DNA of 64,000 nt from Streptomyces griseus. GTDB lineage: Bacteria > Actinomycetota > Actinomycetes > Streptomycetales > Streptomycetaceae. Numbering within the stretch: the first letter of the stretch is position 1; every line of letters begins with the position of its first letter. The DNA is taken from contig NZ_UAVD01000027.1 of NCBI RefSeq assembly GCF_900460065.1, positions 186,001-250,000 of the forward strand, written 5' to 3'. The notes beneath the pieces were generated by a model, which saw only the letters and a program-made list of their open reading frames with translations, had not been told where the DNA came from and did not search any database. A program made the position numbers and the translations under genes. Shown piece after piece: positions 49,228 to 57,663 of this stretch.

Positions 49228-50233
49228 CCAGCCAGTCGTCGATCCCCGAGAGCAGCTTCTCCGTCACGTCCACGGGGGCCGCCGACCCGCGCACCGACTG
49301 GCGGGCCAGCTCGGCCAGCTCCTCGTCGGTGAACCCGTGGTGGCGGCGCACCAGTTCGTACTGGGCGGCCAGCCGCGAACCGAACAGCAGCGGGTCGTCC
49401 GCCCCCAGCGCCATCGGCACGCCCGCGTCGAACAGCGTGCGCAGAGGGACGTCGGCGGGCTTCTCGTAGACGCCGAGCGCCACATTGGACGACGGGCAGA
49501 CCTCGCAGGTGATCCCGCGCTCGGCGAGCCTGCGCAGCAGCCGGGGGTCCTCGGCGGCCCGGACCCCGTGTCCGATGCGCGAGGCGTCCAGATCGTCCAG
49601 GCAGTCGCGCACGCTGGAGGGCCCGGCGAGCTCCCCGCCGTGCGGAGCCGCCAGCAGGCCGCCCTCGCGGGCGATCGCGAAGGCGCGGTCGAAGTCGCGG
49701 GCCATCCCGCGCCGCTCGTCGTTGGAGAGCCCGAAGCCGACGACGCCCCGGTCCGCGTAACGGACGGCGAGCCGGGCCAGGGTGCGGGCGTCCAGCGGGT
49801 GCTTCATCCGGTTGGCGGCGATCACCACGCGCATGCCCAGACCGGTGTCCCGGGCGGCACTGTCCACGGCGTCGAGGATGATCTCGATGGCCGGGATCAG
49901 CCCGCCGAGCAGCGGGGCGTACGAGGTGGGGTCGACCTGGATCTCCAGCCAGCCGGAGCCGTCCGCGACGTCCTCCTGGGCGCTCTCGCGCACCAGGCGG
50001 TGGATGTCCTCGGGGGACCGCAGGCACGACCGGGCGATGTCGTAGAGCCGCTGGAAACGGAACCAGCCGCGCTCGTCGGTCGCCCGCAGTTTGGGCGGTT
50101 CGCCGCCGGTCAGGGCGTCGGGGAGATGGACCCCGTACTTGTCGGCGAGTTCGAGCAGGGTGGTGGGCCGCATCGACCCGGTGAAATGCAGGTGCAGGTG
50201 GGCCTTGGGCAACAGACGTACATCACGCTCCAT
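49220..50233 (-). CDS. add: Adenosine deaminase
   Basis: 337 residues. Zinc site: KAHLHLHFTGS (H-x-H), LAAPHGGELAGP (third His and general-acid Glu in place of HAGE), SRIGHGVRA and LGADDPLLF (Asp, in the usual SDDP position). Converts adenosine to inosine; acts in purine salvage. The family also includes adenine deaminases. The changed HGGE and ADDP could shift the substrate. Confidence 0.88.
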   Translation of the reverse strand: MERDVRLLPKAHLHLHFTGSMRPTTLLELADKYGVHLPDALTGGEPPKLRATDERGWFRFQRLYDIARSCLRSPEDIHRLVRESAQEDVADGSGWLEIQVDPTSYAPLLGGLIPAIEIILDAVDSAARDTGLGMRVVIAANRMKHPLDARTLARLAVRYADRGVVGFGLSNDERRGMARDFDRAFAIAREGGLLAAPHGGELAGPSSVRDCLDDLDASRIGHGVRAAEDPRLLRRLAERGITCEVCPSSNVALGVYEKPADVPLRTLFDAGVPMALGADDPLLFGSRLAAQYELVRRHHGFTDEELAELARQSVRGSAAPVDVTEKLLSGIDDWLAS

Positions 50234-50301
50234 TGGAAGATCCTGCCGCACGGGCGGCCCGGAGCGGTAGCCGCTTTCCCGTTTAGGGGGGCCGCTCGAA
50301 C

Positions 50302-50346
50302 AAAAAGCGCCCCCGGCCGGTGGAGGAATCCAGCGGCCGGGGGCGC
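50302..50346 (-). terminator. aspC terminator (nested hairpin with T-run)
   Basis: On the minus strand a 13-bp perfect stem (50346-50334 with 50319-50307) is followed by TTTTT. A further 10-bp outer stem (50292-50301 with 50352-50361) encloses it. Lies 28 bp past the aspC stop and is the strongest intrinsic terminator in the window. Confidence 0.85.
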
Positions 50347-50373
50347 CTTCCGTTCGAGCGGTTACGCGACCGG

Positions 50374-51600
50374 TCAGGCCTTGGCCTCGCCCAGCAGCTT
50401 CTGGATCCGCGAGACGCCCTCGATGAGGTCGTCGTCGCCCAGGGCGTAGGACAGACGCAGGTAGCCCGGGGTGCCGAAGGCCTCGCCGGGCACGACGGCG
50501 ACCTCGGCCTCCTCCAGGATGAGCGCGGCCAGCTCGACGGTGGTGGCCGGACGCCTGCCGCGGATCTCCTTGCCGAGCAGGTCCTTCACCGCCGGGTAGG
50601 CGTAGAAGGCGCCCTCGGGCTCCGGGCAGAACACGCCGTCGATCTCGTTGAGCATCCGCACGATGAGCTTGCGGCGGCGGTCGAAGGCGGTGCGCATCTC
50701 GGCGACGGCGTCCAGCGGTCCGGAGACGGCCGCGAGCGCGGCGACCTGGGCCACGTTGGAGACGTTGGAGGTGGCGTGCGACTGGAGGTTGGTCGCGGCC
50801 TTGACGACGTCCTTCGGGCCGATGATCCACCCCACGCGCCAGCCGGTCATCGCGTACGTCTTGGCGACGCCGTTGACGACGATGCACTTGTCGCGCAGCT
50901 CGGGGACGATCGCCGGGAGCGAGGTGAAGGTGGCGTCGCCGTAGACCAGGTGCTCGTAGATCTCGTCGGTCATGACCCACAGGCCGTGCTCGACGGCCCA
51001 GCGGCCGATGGCCTCGGCGTCGGCCTCGCTGTACACCGCGCCGGTGGGGTTGGACGGCGAGACGAACAGGACGACCTTGGTCTTCTCGGTGCGCGCGGCC
51101 TCCAGCTGCTCGACGGAGACCCGGTAACCGGTGGTCTCGTCGGCGACGACCTCGACCGGGACACCGCCGGCGAGCCGGATCGACTCGGGGTAGGTGGTCC
51201 AGTACGGGGCGGGGACGATGACCTCGTCGCCCGGGTCGAGGATCGCGGCGAAGGCCTCGTAGATGGCCTGCTTGCCGCCGTTGGTCACCAGGATCTGGCC
51301 GGCGTCGACCTCGTAGCCGGAGTCGCGCAGGGTCTTCTCCGCGATGGCGGCCTTCAGCTCGGGGAGCCCGCCTGCGGGGGTGTAGCGGTGGTACTTCGGG
51401 TTGCGGCAGGCCTCGACCGCGGCGTCGACGATGTAGTCGGGCGTCGGGAAGTCGGGCTCACCGGCCCCGAAGCCGATCACCGGACGCCCGGCGGCCTTGA
51501 GGGCCTTGGCCTTGGCGTCGACGGCGAGGGTCGCGGACTCGGAGATCGCACCGATGCGGGCCGAAACCCGGCGCTCGGACGGTGAAGTTGCAGCGCTCAT
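50374..51600 (-). CDS. aspC: PLP-dependent aspartate aminotransferase
   Basis: 408 residues, class I fold. The Schiff-base lysine is in VVNGVAKTYAMTGWRVGW; GAGEPDFPTPDYI, PNPTGA-type SPSNPTGAVYS, MTDEIYEHLVYG and RLSYALGDDDL are family hallmarks. Interconverts aspartate and 2-oxoglutarate with oxaloacetate and glutamate. Divergent from tRNA-Trp/secE, the conserved actinobacterial order. Confidence 0.95.
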   Translation of the reverse strand: MSAATSPSERRVSARIGAISESATLAVDAKAKALKAAGRPVIGFGAGEPDFPTPDYIVDAAVEACRNPKYHRYTPAGGLPELKAAIAEKTLRDSGYEVDAGQILVTNGGKQAIYEAFAAILDPGDEVIVPAPYWTTYPESIRLAGGVPVEVVADETTGYRVSVEQLEAARTEKTKVVLFVSPSNPTGAVYSEADAEAIGRWAVEHGLWVMTDEIYEHLVYGDATFTSLPAIVPELRDKCIVVNGVAKTYAMTGWRVGWIIGPKDVVKAATNLQSHATSNVSNVAQVAALAAVSGPLDAVAEMRTAFDRRRKLIVRMLNEIDGVFCPEPEGAFYAYPAVKDLLGKEIRGRRPATTVELAALILEEAEVAVVPGEAFGTPGYLRLSYALGDDDLIEGVSRIQKLLGEAKA

Positions 51601-51812
51601 GGCCCCATGTTCCCAGACCGCGAAAGCCGTCGGCACAGGGGTTTCAGGGTCCGGACAGGACCCGGACAGCATGCGGACGGGAGCGGTCGGCCGTTGTCTG
51701 TTCGACGCGGCGGCCCTGAACACGTACACTCACCTGTCGTTGGCCTTCACCAGCCGCACCGTACCCGCACCCGTTCACCGGGAAAGATGCGGTAGGTTGG
51801 TGGAAACCACAA

Positions 51813-51885
51813 AGGGTCGTAGCTCAATTGGTAGAGCACTGGTCTCCAAAACCAGCGGTTGGGGGTTCAAGTCCCTCCGGCCCTG
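51813..51885 (+). tRNA. tRNA-Trp: tRNA-Trp (CCA)
   Basis: AGGGTCG with CGGCCCT; anticodon stem CTGGT/ACCAG with loop CTCCAAA (anticodon CCA); T arm GGGGG-TTCAAGT-CCCTC. Precedes secE, as usual. Confidence 0.97.
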
Positions 51886-51991
51886 CTACACACTCCTTCG
51901 CCAGGATGTGTGCGCATGTACGTACTTCATTGCACAGCCGTGCGGCTCCACCGGGCGCGGCACGGCCACGACCCGGAATCAGGTGAGTAGC

Positions 51992-52279
51992 GTGACGGAC
52001 GCCGTGGGCTCCATCGACATGCCTGATGCTGAGGATGAAGCTCCCGAGTCGAAGAAGAAGTCTCGGAAGGGCGGCAAGCGCGGCAAGAAGGGCCCTCTGG
52101 GTCGGCTCGCGCTGTTCTACCGCCAGATCGTCGCCGAACTCCGTAAGGTTGTCTGGCCGACGCGCAGCCAGCTCACGACGTACACCTCCGTGGTGATCGT
52201 GTTCGTCGTCGTCATGATCGGTCTTGTTACCGTTCTCGACATGGGCTTCGCCCGGGTCGTCAAGTACGTCTTCGGCTGA
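51992..52279 (+). CDS. secE: Protein translocase subunit SecE
   Basis: 95 residues from GTG at 51992 (AGGTGAG upstream). Lys-rich N-terminus (ESKKKSRKGGKRGKKG), amphipathic FYRQIVAELRKVVWPTRSQL and a single membrane helix, the clamp that holds SecY. Confidence 0.95.
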   Translation: MTDAVGSIDMPDAEDEAPESKKKSRKGGKRGKKGPLGRLALFYRQIVAELRKVVWPTRSQLTTYTSVVIVFVVVMIGLVTVLDMGFARVVKYVFG

Positions 52280-52352
52280 TCACGCGGAAGGCGTCGGATC
52301 CGGCGCCCCTTTCGCACGTTCCACCCTTTGTATCCAGGAAGAAGCAGCCATC

Positions 52353-53237
52353 GTGTCTGACCCGAACCTGAACGACGCCGTCGAGCCCGAGGCCGGCGCC
52401 TCAGAGTCCGCCAAGGACGAGCTCGACATCGTTGAGGCTGCTGACTCCGTGGACCCGGACCAGGCCGAGGCCGCCGACCTCGCCGCGGGTGAGCCCGCCG
52501 AGCGGGCCGCCGTGAACGTGGCCGGGGACGACTCCGACGAGGACGACGCCGCCGCGGAAGAGGCCGTCGAGGCCGACGACGAGAGCGCCGACGAGGAAGA
52601 GGCCGAGCCGGCCGCCCCCGTCGACCCCGTCGCCGCCCTGCGCGACGAGCTCCGCACCCTCCCCGGCGAGTGGTACGTCATCCACACGTACGCCGGTTAC
52701 GAGAAGCGCGTGAAGGCCAACCTGGAGCAGCGCGCCGTCTCGCTGAACGTGGAGGAGTTCATCTATCAGGCCGAGGTGCCTGAAGAGGAAATCGTCCAGA
52801 TCAAGAACGGCGAGCGCAAGAACGTCCGGCAGAACAAGCTCCCCGGTTACGTGCTGGTCCGCATGGACCTGACGAACGAGTCCTGGGGCGTCGTGCGGAA
52901 CACGCCGGGCGTCACCGGCTTCGTGGGCAACGCCTACGACCCGTACCCGCTGACCCTGGACGAGATCGTCAAGATGCTCGCCCCGGAGGCCGAGGAGAAG
53001 GCCGCCCGCGAGGCCGCCGAGGCCGAGGGCAAGCCGGCTCCGGCCCGCAAGGTCGAGGTCCAGGTGCTGGACTTCGAGGTCGGGGACTCCGTCACCGTCA
53101 CCGACGGCCCCTTCGCCACGCTGCAGGCCACGATCAACGAGATCAACGCCGACTCGAAGAAGGTCAAGGGCCTCGTCGAGATCTTCGGCCGCGAGACCCC
53201 GGTCGAGCTCAGCTTCGACCAGATCCAGAAGAACTAG
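52353..53237 (+). CDS. nusG: Transcription antitermination factor NusG
   Basis: 294 residues from GTG. A 95-residue acidic, disordered N-terminal extension (Glu/Asp/Ala-rich), typical of Streptomyces, precedes the NGN domain (EWYVIHTYAGYEKRVKANLEQR ... NKLPGYVLVRMDL ... PGVTGFVG) and a C-terminal KOW (FEVGDSVTVTDGPFATLQATINEIN). Pairs with RNA polymerase and S10/Rho. Confidence 0.95.
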   Translation: MSDPNLNDAVEPEAGASESAKDELDIVEAADSVDPDQAEAADLAAGEPAERAAVNVAGDDSDEDDAAAEEAVEADDESADEEEAEPAAPVDPVAALRDELRTLPGEWYVIHTYAGYEKRVKANLEQRAVSLNVEEFIYQAEVPEEEIVQIKNGERKNVRQNKLPGYVLVRMDLTNESWGVVRNTPGVTGFVGNAYDPYPLTLDEIVKMLAPEAEEKAAREAAEAEGKPAPARKVEVQVLDFEVGDSVTVTDGPFATLQATINEINADSKKVKGLVEIFGRETPVELSFDQIQKN

Positions 53238-53267
53238 CGCTTCCCGCCGGTTTCTGGACACATGCCT

Positions 53268-53317
53268 ACCCAGCAGGTCAGAGGGGCTTCGCAGCCGCTC
53301 TGACCTGCTGGGTTTTT
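53268..53317 (+). terminator. secE-nusG terminator
   Basis: ACCCAGCAGGTCAGAG (53268-53283) with CTCTGACCTGCTGGGT (53298-53313), a 16-bp perfect stem with further pairing in the loop, followed by TTTTT. Confidence 0.93.
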
Positions 53318-53343
53318 GGTCGCACAGCTATACCCGTTATCGT
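53316..53343 (+). promoter_or_regulatory. Probable rplK-rplA promoter
   Basis: TTGGTC (53316-53321), 16-base spacer, TATCGT (53338-53343). It starts in the T-tail of the nusG terminator and ends 70 bp before rplK. Confidence 0.45.
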
Positions 53344-53413
53344 TGTGCGGTATGCCTCCATCCGGATGACCGGAATCGGCGGCGAAACACTCTCATAGGA
53401 CCCGGAGAGAGCA

Positions 53414-53848
53414 ATGCCTCCCAAGAAGAAGAAGGTCACGGGGCTTATCAAGCTCCAGATCAACGCCGGTGCGGCGAACCCGGCCCCGCCGGTCGGCCCC
53501 GCGCTCGGTCAGCACGGCGTCAACATCATGGAGTTCTGCAAGGCCTACAACGCCGCGACCGAGTCGCAGCGTGGCATGGTCGTGCCGGTGGAGATCACGG
53601 TCTACGAGGACCGTTCCTTCACCTTCGTCACGAAGACTCCGCCGGCCGCCAAGCTGATCCTCAAGGCCGCGGGTGTGGACAAGGGCTCCGGCGAGCCGCA
53701 CAAGACCAAGGTTGCCAAGCTGACGGCCGCCCAGGTCCGCGAGATCGCCACGACGAAGCTCCCCGACCTGAACGCCAATGACCTCGACGCCGCGTCGAAG
53801 ATCATCGCCGGCACCGCCCGCTCCATGGGCATCACGGTCGAAGGCTGA
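53414..53848 (+). CDS. rplK: 50S ribosomal protein L11
   Basis: 144 residues: [49 protein letters not shown], the thiopeptide-binding proline-rich N-terminus. GGAGAG upstream. It binds 23S rRNA at the GTPase centre. No change at the prolines that thiostrepton-resistance mutations hit. Confidence 0.97.
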
Positions 53849-53928
53849 TTCAGCCCCGTAACCCCCAGTGGTAGGGCCAAGCGCTGGTCCGCACCACGAC
53901 TCCACACTCGGAAACCACAGGAGTAGAA

Positions 53929-54651
53929 GTGAAGCGCAGCAAGAACCTCCGCGCTGCGGACGCCAAGGTCGACCGGGAGCGCAACTACGCCCCGCTCGAG
54001 GCCGTCCGTCTCGCCAAGGAAACCTCGTCCACGAAGTTCGACGGCACCGTCGAGGTCGCCTTTGCCCTGGGTGTCGACCCGCGCAAGGCCGACCAGATGG
54101 TCCGTGGCACCGTGAACCTCCCGCACGGCACCGGCAAGACCGCCCGGGTCCTGGTCTTCGCGACCGGTGACCGTGCTGCGGCCGCGGAAGCCGCCGGAGC
54201 CGACATCGTCGGCGCCGACGAGCTCATCGACGAGGTGGCGAAGGGCCGTCTGGACTTCGACGCCGTCGTCGCGACCCCGGACCTCATGGGCAAGGTCGGC
54301 CGCCTGGGCCGCGTGCTCGGTCCGCGTGGTCTGATGCCGAACCCGAAGACCGGCACCGTCACCCCCGACGTCGTGAAGGCTGTCAACGACATCAAGGGCG
54401 GCAAGATCGAGTTCCGCGTCGACAAGCACTCGAACCTGCACTTCATCATCGGCAAGGTCTCCTTCGACGAGACCAAGCTGGTGGAGAACTACGCAGCGGC
54501 GCTGGAGGAGATCCTCCGTCTGAAGCCGTCCGCCGCCAAGGGCCGCTACATCAAGAAGGCCACGCTGGCCACCACGATGGGCCCCGGCATCCCGCTGGAC
54601 GCCAACCGCACCCGCAACCTCCTCGTCGAGGAGGACCCGGCCTCCGTCTGA
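53929..54651 (+). CDS. rplA: 50S ribosomal protein L1
   Basis: 240 residues from GTG with AGGAG upstream. [31 protein letters not shown] ... [18 protein letters not shown] is the L1 signature. L1 binds the L1 stalk and represses its own operon mRNA. Second gene of the rplKA operon. Confidence 0.97.
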
Positions 54652-54698
54652 GCCTTTGTGCTCACCCGGTAGCCGCGTCGTACGCGTGCACGGTGTGA

Positions 54699-54733
54699 AC
54701 GGGCCCCGCAACCTTTCGAGGTGCGGGGCCCGT
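54699..54733 (+). terminator. rplKA terminator
   Basis: ACGGGCCCCGC-A-ACCT / TTCG / AGGTGCGGGGCCCGT, 15 bp with one bulge and a stable TTCG loop. Confidence 0.8.
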
Positions 54734-54821
54734 CCTCGTATCCGTAAGGCGCCATGCCTGTCAGTGCCCTGTGCCACTGTTGTGCGGGGGACGACAGACG
54801 ATACGAGGGGTGGACGGGTAC

Positions 54822-55739
54822 ATGAGGACGAGCACGGCACGACGCACGGGCACGGCTCTGGCCGTCGCGGCGGCACTGACGTCGATAGCGGCCTGCAGCG
54901 GCTCCGACGGTGCGAAGGGGTCCGACGGCGCCGGTGAGGGCAAGGCGGGCGCCGTCTCCAAGGCGAGCCCCGTCGCCGCGCTGAAGCAGGTGCAGCAGAA
55001 GACCGGCGGCGCCCAGTCGGCGAAGGTCGAGGGCACCACCGAGATGGGCAGCGTCATGTCCATGAAGCAGTCCGGAGCCATCGGCTGGGCCGACGGCCTC
55101 TCCGGCGCGCTGACCATCACGTACACCGGCGGCACCATGGGCGACGCCCTGAAGCAGGCCGGCGGCGACGGATCGGTCCAGGCGCGCTACTTCAAGGACG
55201 AGTACTACGCCAACATGGGCGACGCCATGGCGGCCAACACCGGCGGCAAGCACTGGATCCGGTACTCCTACAAGGACCTCGCCGAGCTGGGCGGGGCCTC
55301 CGGCGACGTCATGAAGGACCAGATCCAGAACAGCACGCCCGAGCAGGGCGTGAAGGCGCTCCTGGCCTCCGGCGACGTGAAGAAGGTCGGCCAGGAGGAC
55401 GTCCGCGGGGTCCCCGCGACGCACTACTCCGGCACGGTCGACGTGGCCGGCCTGACCGCGAAGAACAGCAACCTGGACGCGGAGCAGCTGGCCGCGTTCA
55501 AGGAGCAGCTCGCCCTGGCCGGGGTGACCACCCAGACCGTCGACATCTGGGTCGACAAGAACGACCTGCTGGTGAAGAAGACCGAGCGCGGCGAGATGAA
55601 GACCGGCTCGTTCAACTCGACGATCTTCTACAGCGACTACGGCACCGAGGTGCCCACCGAGAAGCCGGCGGCCTCGGACACCGTGGACTTCAAGGAGATG
55701 CTGAAGCAGGGCGGCGCTACCCCGGGCGCCACCTCCTGA
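54822..55739 (+). CDS. Secreted lipoprotein, LppX/LprG-like
   Basis: 305 residues. Signal peptide MRTSTARRTGTALAVAAALTSIAACS with lipobox IAAC (lipidated Cys25). The mature part (ASPVAALKQVQQKTGGAQSAKVEGTTEMG ... DIWVDKNDLLVKKTERGEM) resembles the large LppX/LprAFG-like fold that binds lipids, though similarity is by pattern only. A lipoprotein at this position, between rplA and rplJ, is conserved in Streptomyces. No ribosomal role is obvious. Confidence 0.85.
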   Translation: MRTSTARRTGTALAVAAALTSIAACSGSDGAKGSDGAGEGKAGAVSKASPVAALKQVQQKTGGAQSAKVEGTTEMGSVMSMKQSGAIGWADGLSGALTITYTGGTMGDALKQAGGDGSVQARYFKDEYYANMGDAMAANTGGKHWIRYSYKDLAELGGASGDVMKDQIQNSTPEQGVKALLASGDVKKVGQEDVRGVPATHYSGTVDVAGLTAKNSNLDAEQLAAFKEQLALAGVTTQTVDIWVDKNDLLVKKTERGEMKTGSFNSTIFYSDYGTEVPTEKPAASDTVDFKEMLKQGGATPGATS

Positions 55740-55771
55740 CACCTCCCGCGAGGGGTCGAACGGGGACGGAT

Positions 55772-55801
55772 TTGCCCGTCCCCCATCCGGTCGCGTACTC
55801 T
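55772..55801 (+). promoter_or_regulatory. rplJL promoter
   Basis: TTGCCC (55772-55777), 18-base spacer, TACTCT (55796-55801); start near 55808, at the head of the L10 leader. Confidence 0.6.
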
Positions 55802-55805
55802 CACC

Positions 55806-55990
55806 AGGAAGCCAAAGACCGCTGGTCGTCGCTGTGTCCCGCGAGGGGGACGGTGACCGAAGGTTCCGCTAGATCGGACGACCTGCGCAGGTGACTGTGG
55901 AATCGCTCCCGGACTCTGTTCGGTCGAGCTGCGCCCTGGCACTTGTGCTGGGGCGTTTCGTCTTTCCCGGCCCCTTCTGAGCGGTCCTCA
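55806..55990 (+). ncRNA. Ribosomal protein L10 leader
   Basis: About 200 nt of structured, non-coding leader before rplJ. It opens AGGAAGCCAAAGACCGC and contains GGTCGTCGC and CGAAGGTTCCGC, the pattern of the actinobacterial L10-binding leader, plus a GCGCCCTGGCAC ... GTGCTGGGGCG hairpin near its end. L10(L12)4 binding represses rplJL. Confidence 0.75.
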
Positions 55991-56014
55991 TCACCCGGAA
56001 GGAGGCCGACGCTC

Positions 56015-56572
56015 ATGGCAAGGCCCGACAAGGCTGCCGCGGTAGCCGAGCTGACGGACCAGTTCCGCAGCTCGAACGCCGCCGTGCTGACCGAGTACCG
56101 GGGTCTCACCGTGGCCCAGCTCAAGGAGCTGCGCCGTTCGCTCGGTGAGAACGCCCAGTACGCCGTGGTGAAGAACACGCTGACCAAGATTGCGGCCAAC
56201 GAGGCCGGGATCGACACGCTGGACGACCTGTTCTCGGGTCCGACGGCGGTTGCCTTCGTCACCGGTGACCCGGTGGAGTCGGCGAAGGGTCTTCGTGACT
56301 TCGCCAAGGACAACCCCAACCTCATCATCAAGGGCGGTGTCCTTGACGGTAAGGCGCTGTCCGCCGATGAGATCAAGAAGCTCGCGGACCTCGAGTCCCG
56401 CGAGGTTCTGCTCTCCAAGCTGGCCGGTGCTTTCAAGGGCAAGCAGACGCAGGCGGCGCAGGTCTTCCAGGCCCTGCCCTCCAAGTTCGTCCGCACCGCG
56501 GAAGCCCTTCGCGCCAAGAAGGAAGAGCAGGGCGGTGCCGGTACTCCGGCTCCCGCCGAGGCCGCCGAGTAA
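56015..56572 (+). CDS. rplJ: 50S ribosomal protein L10
   Basis: 185 residues from ATG at 56015 (AAGGAGG nine bases upstream). ARPDKAAAVAELTDQFRSSNAAVLTEYRGLTVAQLKELR is the rRNA-binding N-terminus; the C-terminal helix binds L12 dimers. Autogenously regulated through the leader. Confidence 0.97.
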   Translation: MARPDKAAAVAELTDQFRSSNAAVLTEYRGLTVAQLKELRRSLGENAQYAVVKNTLTKIAANEAGIDTLDDLFSGPTAVAFVTGDPVESAKGLRDFAKDNPNLIIKGGVLDGKALSADEIKKLADLESREVLLSKLAGAFKGKQTQAAQVFQALPSKFVRTAEALRAKKEEQGGAGTPAPAEAAE

Positions 56573-56656
56573 TTTCGCTCAGCGGTCCAGCGGGCTCCAC
56601 GTACGCCCGCCGACACATACATCCGGCACCTGCCGAATAGTGGAAGGACGCCTATC

Positions 56657-57040
56657 ATGGCGAAGCTGTCCCAGGACGACCTGCTCGCGCAGTTCGAAGA
56701 GATGACCCTCATCGAGCTCTCCGAGTTCGTGAAGGCCTTCGAGGAGAAGTTCGACGTCACCGCCGCCGCGGCCGTCGCCGTCGCCGGCCCCGCCGCTGGT
56801 GGCGCCCCGGCCGAGGCCGAGGCCGAGCAGGACGAGTTCGACGTCATCCTCACCGGTGCCGGCGAGAAGAAGATCCAGGTCATCAAGGTCGTGCGTGAGC
56901 TGACCTCGCTGGGTCTGAAGGAGGCCAAGGACCTCGTCGACGGCACCCCGAAGCCGGTCCTCGAGAAGGTCGCCAAGGAGGCCGCCGAGAAGGCTGCCGA
57001 GTCCCTCAAGGCCGCCGGCGCTTCCGTCGAGGTCAAGTAA
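56657..57040 (+). CDS. rplL: 50S ribosomal protein L7/L12
   Basis: 127 residues. N-terminal dimerisation helix (AKLSQDDLLAQFEEMTLIELSEFVKAFEEKFDVT), Ala-rich hinge, and C-terminal factor-binding domain (FDVILTGAGEKKIQVIKVVRELTSLGLKEAKDLVDGTPKPV). GGAAGG upstream. Confidence 0.98.
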   Translation: MAKLSQDDLLAQFEEMTLIELSEFVKAFEEKFDVTAAAAVAVAGPAAGGAPAEAEAEQDEFDVILTGAGEKKIQVIKVVRELTSLGLKEAKDLVDGTPKPVLEKVAKEAAEKAAESLKAAGASVEVK

Positions 57041-57081
57041 CACCTCGGGAGTCCTCCGGACTCCCCGGGCACGTCAGTGCC

Positions 57082-57126
57082 CACGCCAAGGGCGATCACC
57101 CATCCGGGTGGTCGCCCTTCGGCGTG
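57082..57126 (+). terminator. rplL downstream hairpin (attenuator before rpoB)
   Basis: AAGGGCGATCACCC-ATCC-GGGTGGTCGCCCTT (one G-U) with CACGCC/GGCGTG extending the stem, 40 bp after rplL. It should reduce ribosomal transcript flow into rpoBC. Confidence 0.75.
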
Positions 57127-57452
57127 CCCGCGGCGGGTGCCTTGATCTTCCGCCGACGACGAGTAGGGTGATCTTCGCCGTGCGCCTCCCGCAGGCCCCT
57201 CGGGGGCGTCCCGCGGGGCATCCCGGAGGCGGCCGGCGAAGGCTCCTGGAGGTCCGATCGGACCGGCGGGCCTTGACGAACCGGACGCGGCGCGCAATTC
57301 TCAGGACGCGTCATCACTTCGATCCGTATCCGAGGCATGGATCGAGAGTGAAGAGGGCAGTAAAGAAGTGCGCACCCCGCGCGAGGACCAGGGCTAGACA
57401 TAGGTGTTGAGAACAGCTGTTGAGAGCAACGTGGGTCTCTGAGAACCCCGAC

Positions 57453-57481
57453 TGGACATCAGTGTGCCGCTTGGCTACACT
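57453..57481 (+). promoter_or_regulatory. rpoB promoter
   Basis: TGGACA (57453-57458), 17-base spacer, TACACT (57476-57481). Start near 57488, giving a leader of about 175 nt. A second weaker candidate is TTGATC (57142) -N16- TAGGGT (57164). The rest of 57127-57452 shows no gene. Confidence 0.65.
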
Positions 57482-57663
57482 GACCCTTTGCGCTGCCTGT
57501 TAGCTGCCTCCTGCCCGTCACCAGGGGCATGCCCACGCTGAAGCACCGATGATCGACCCCCTCCGACCTGGTCGTTTGCGACCGATTCGGAACGGTCTGT
57601 CTTTGTGTCCAGAGTGGGACCGGTACGCGCGTAGTGAGTCCGAGCCCTCGGAAGGACCCCCTC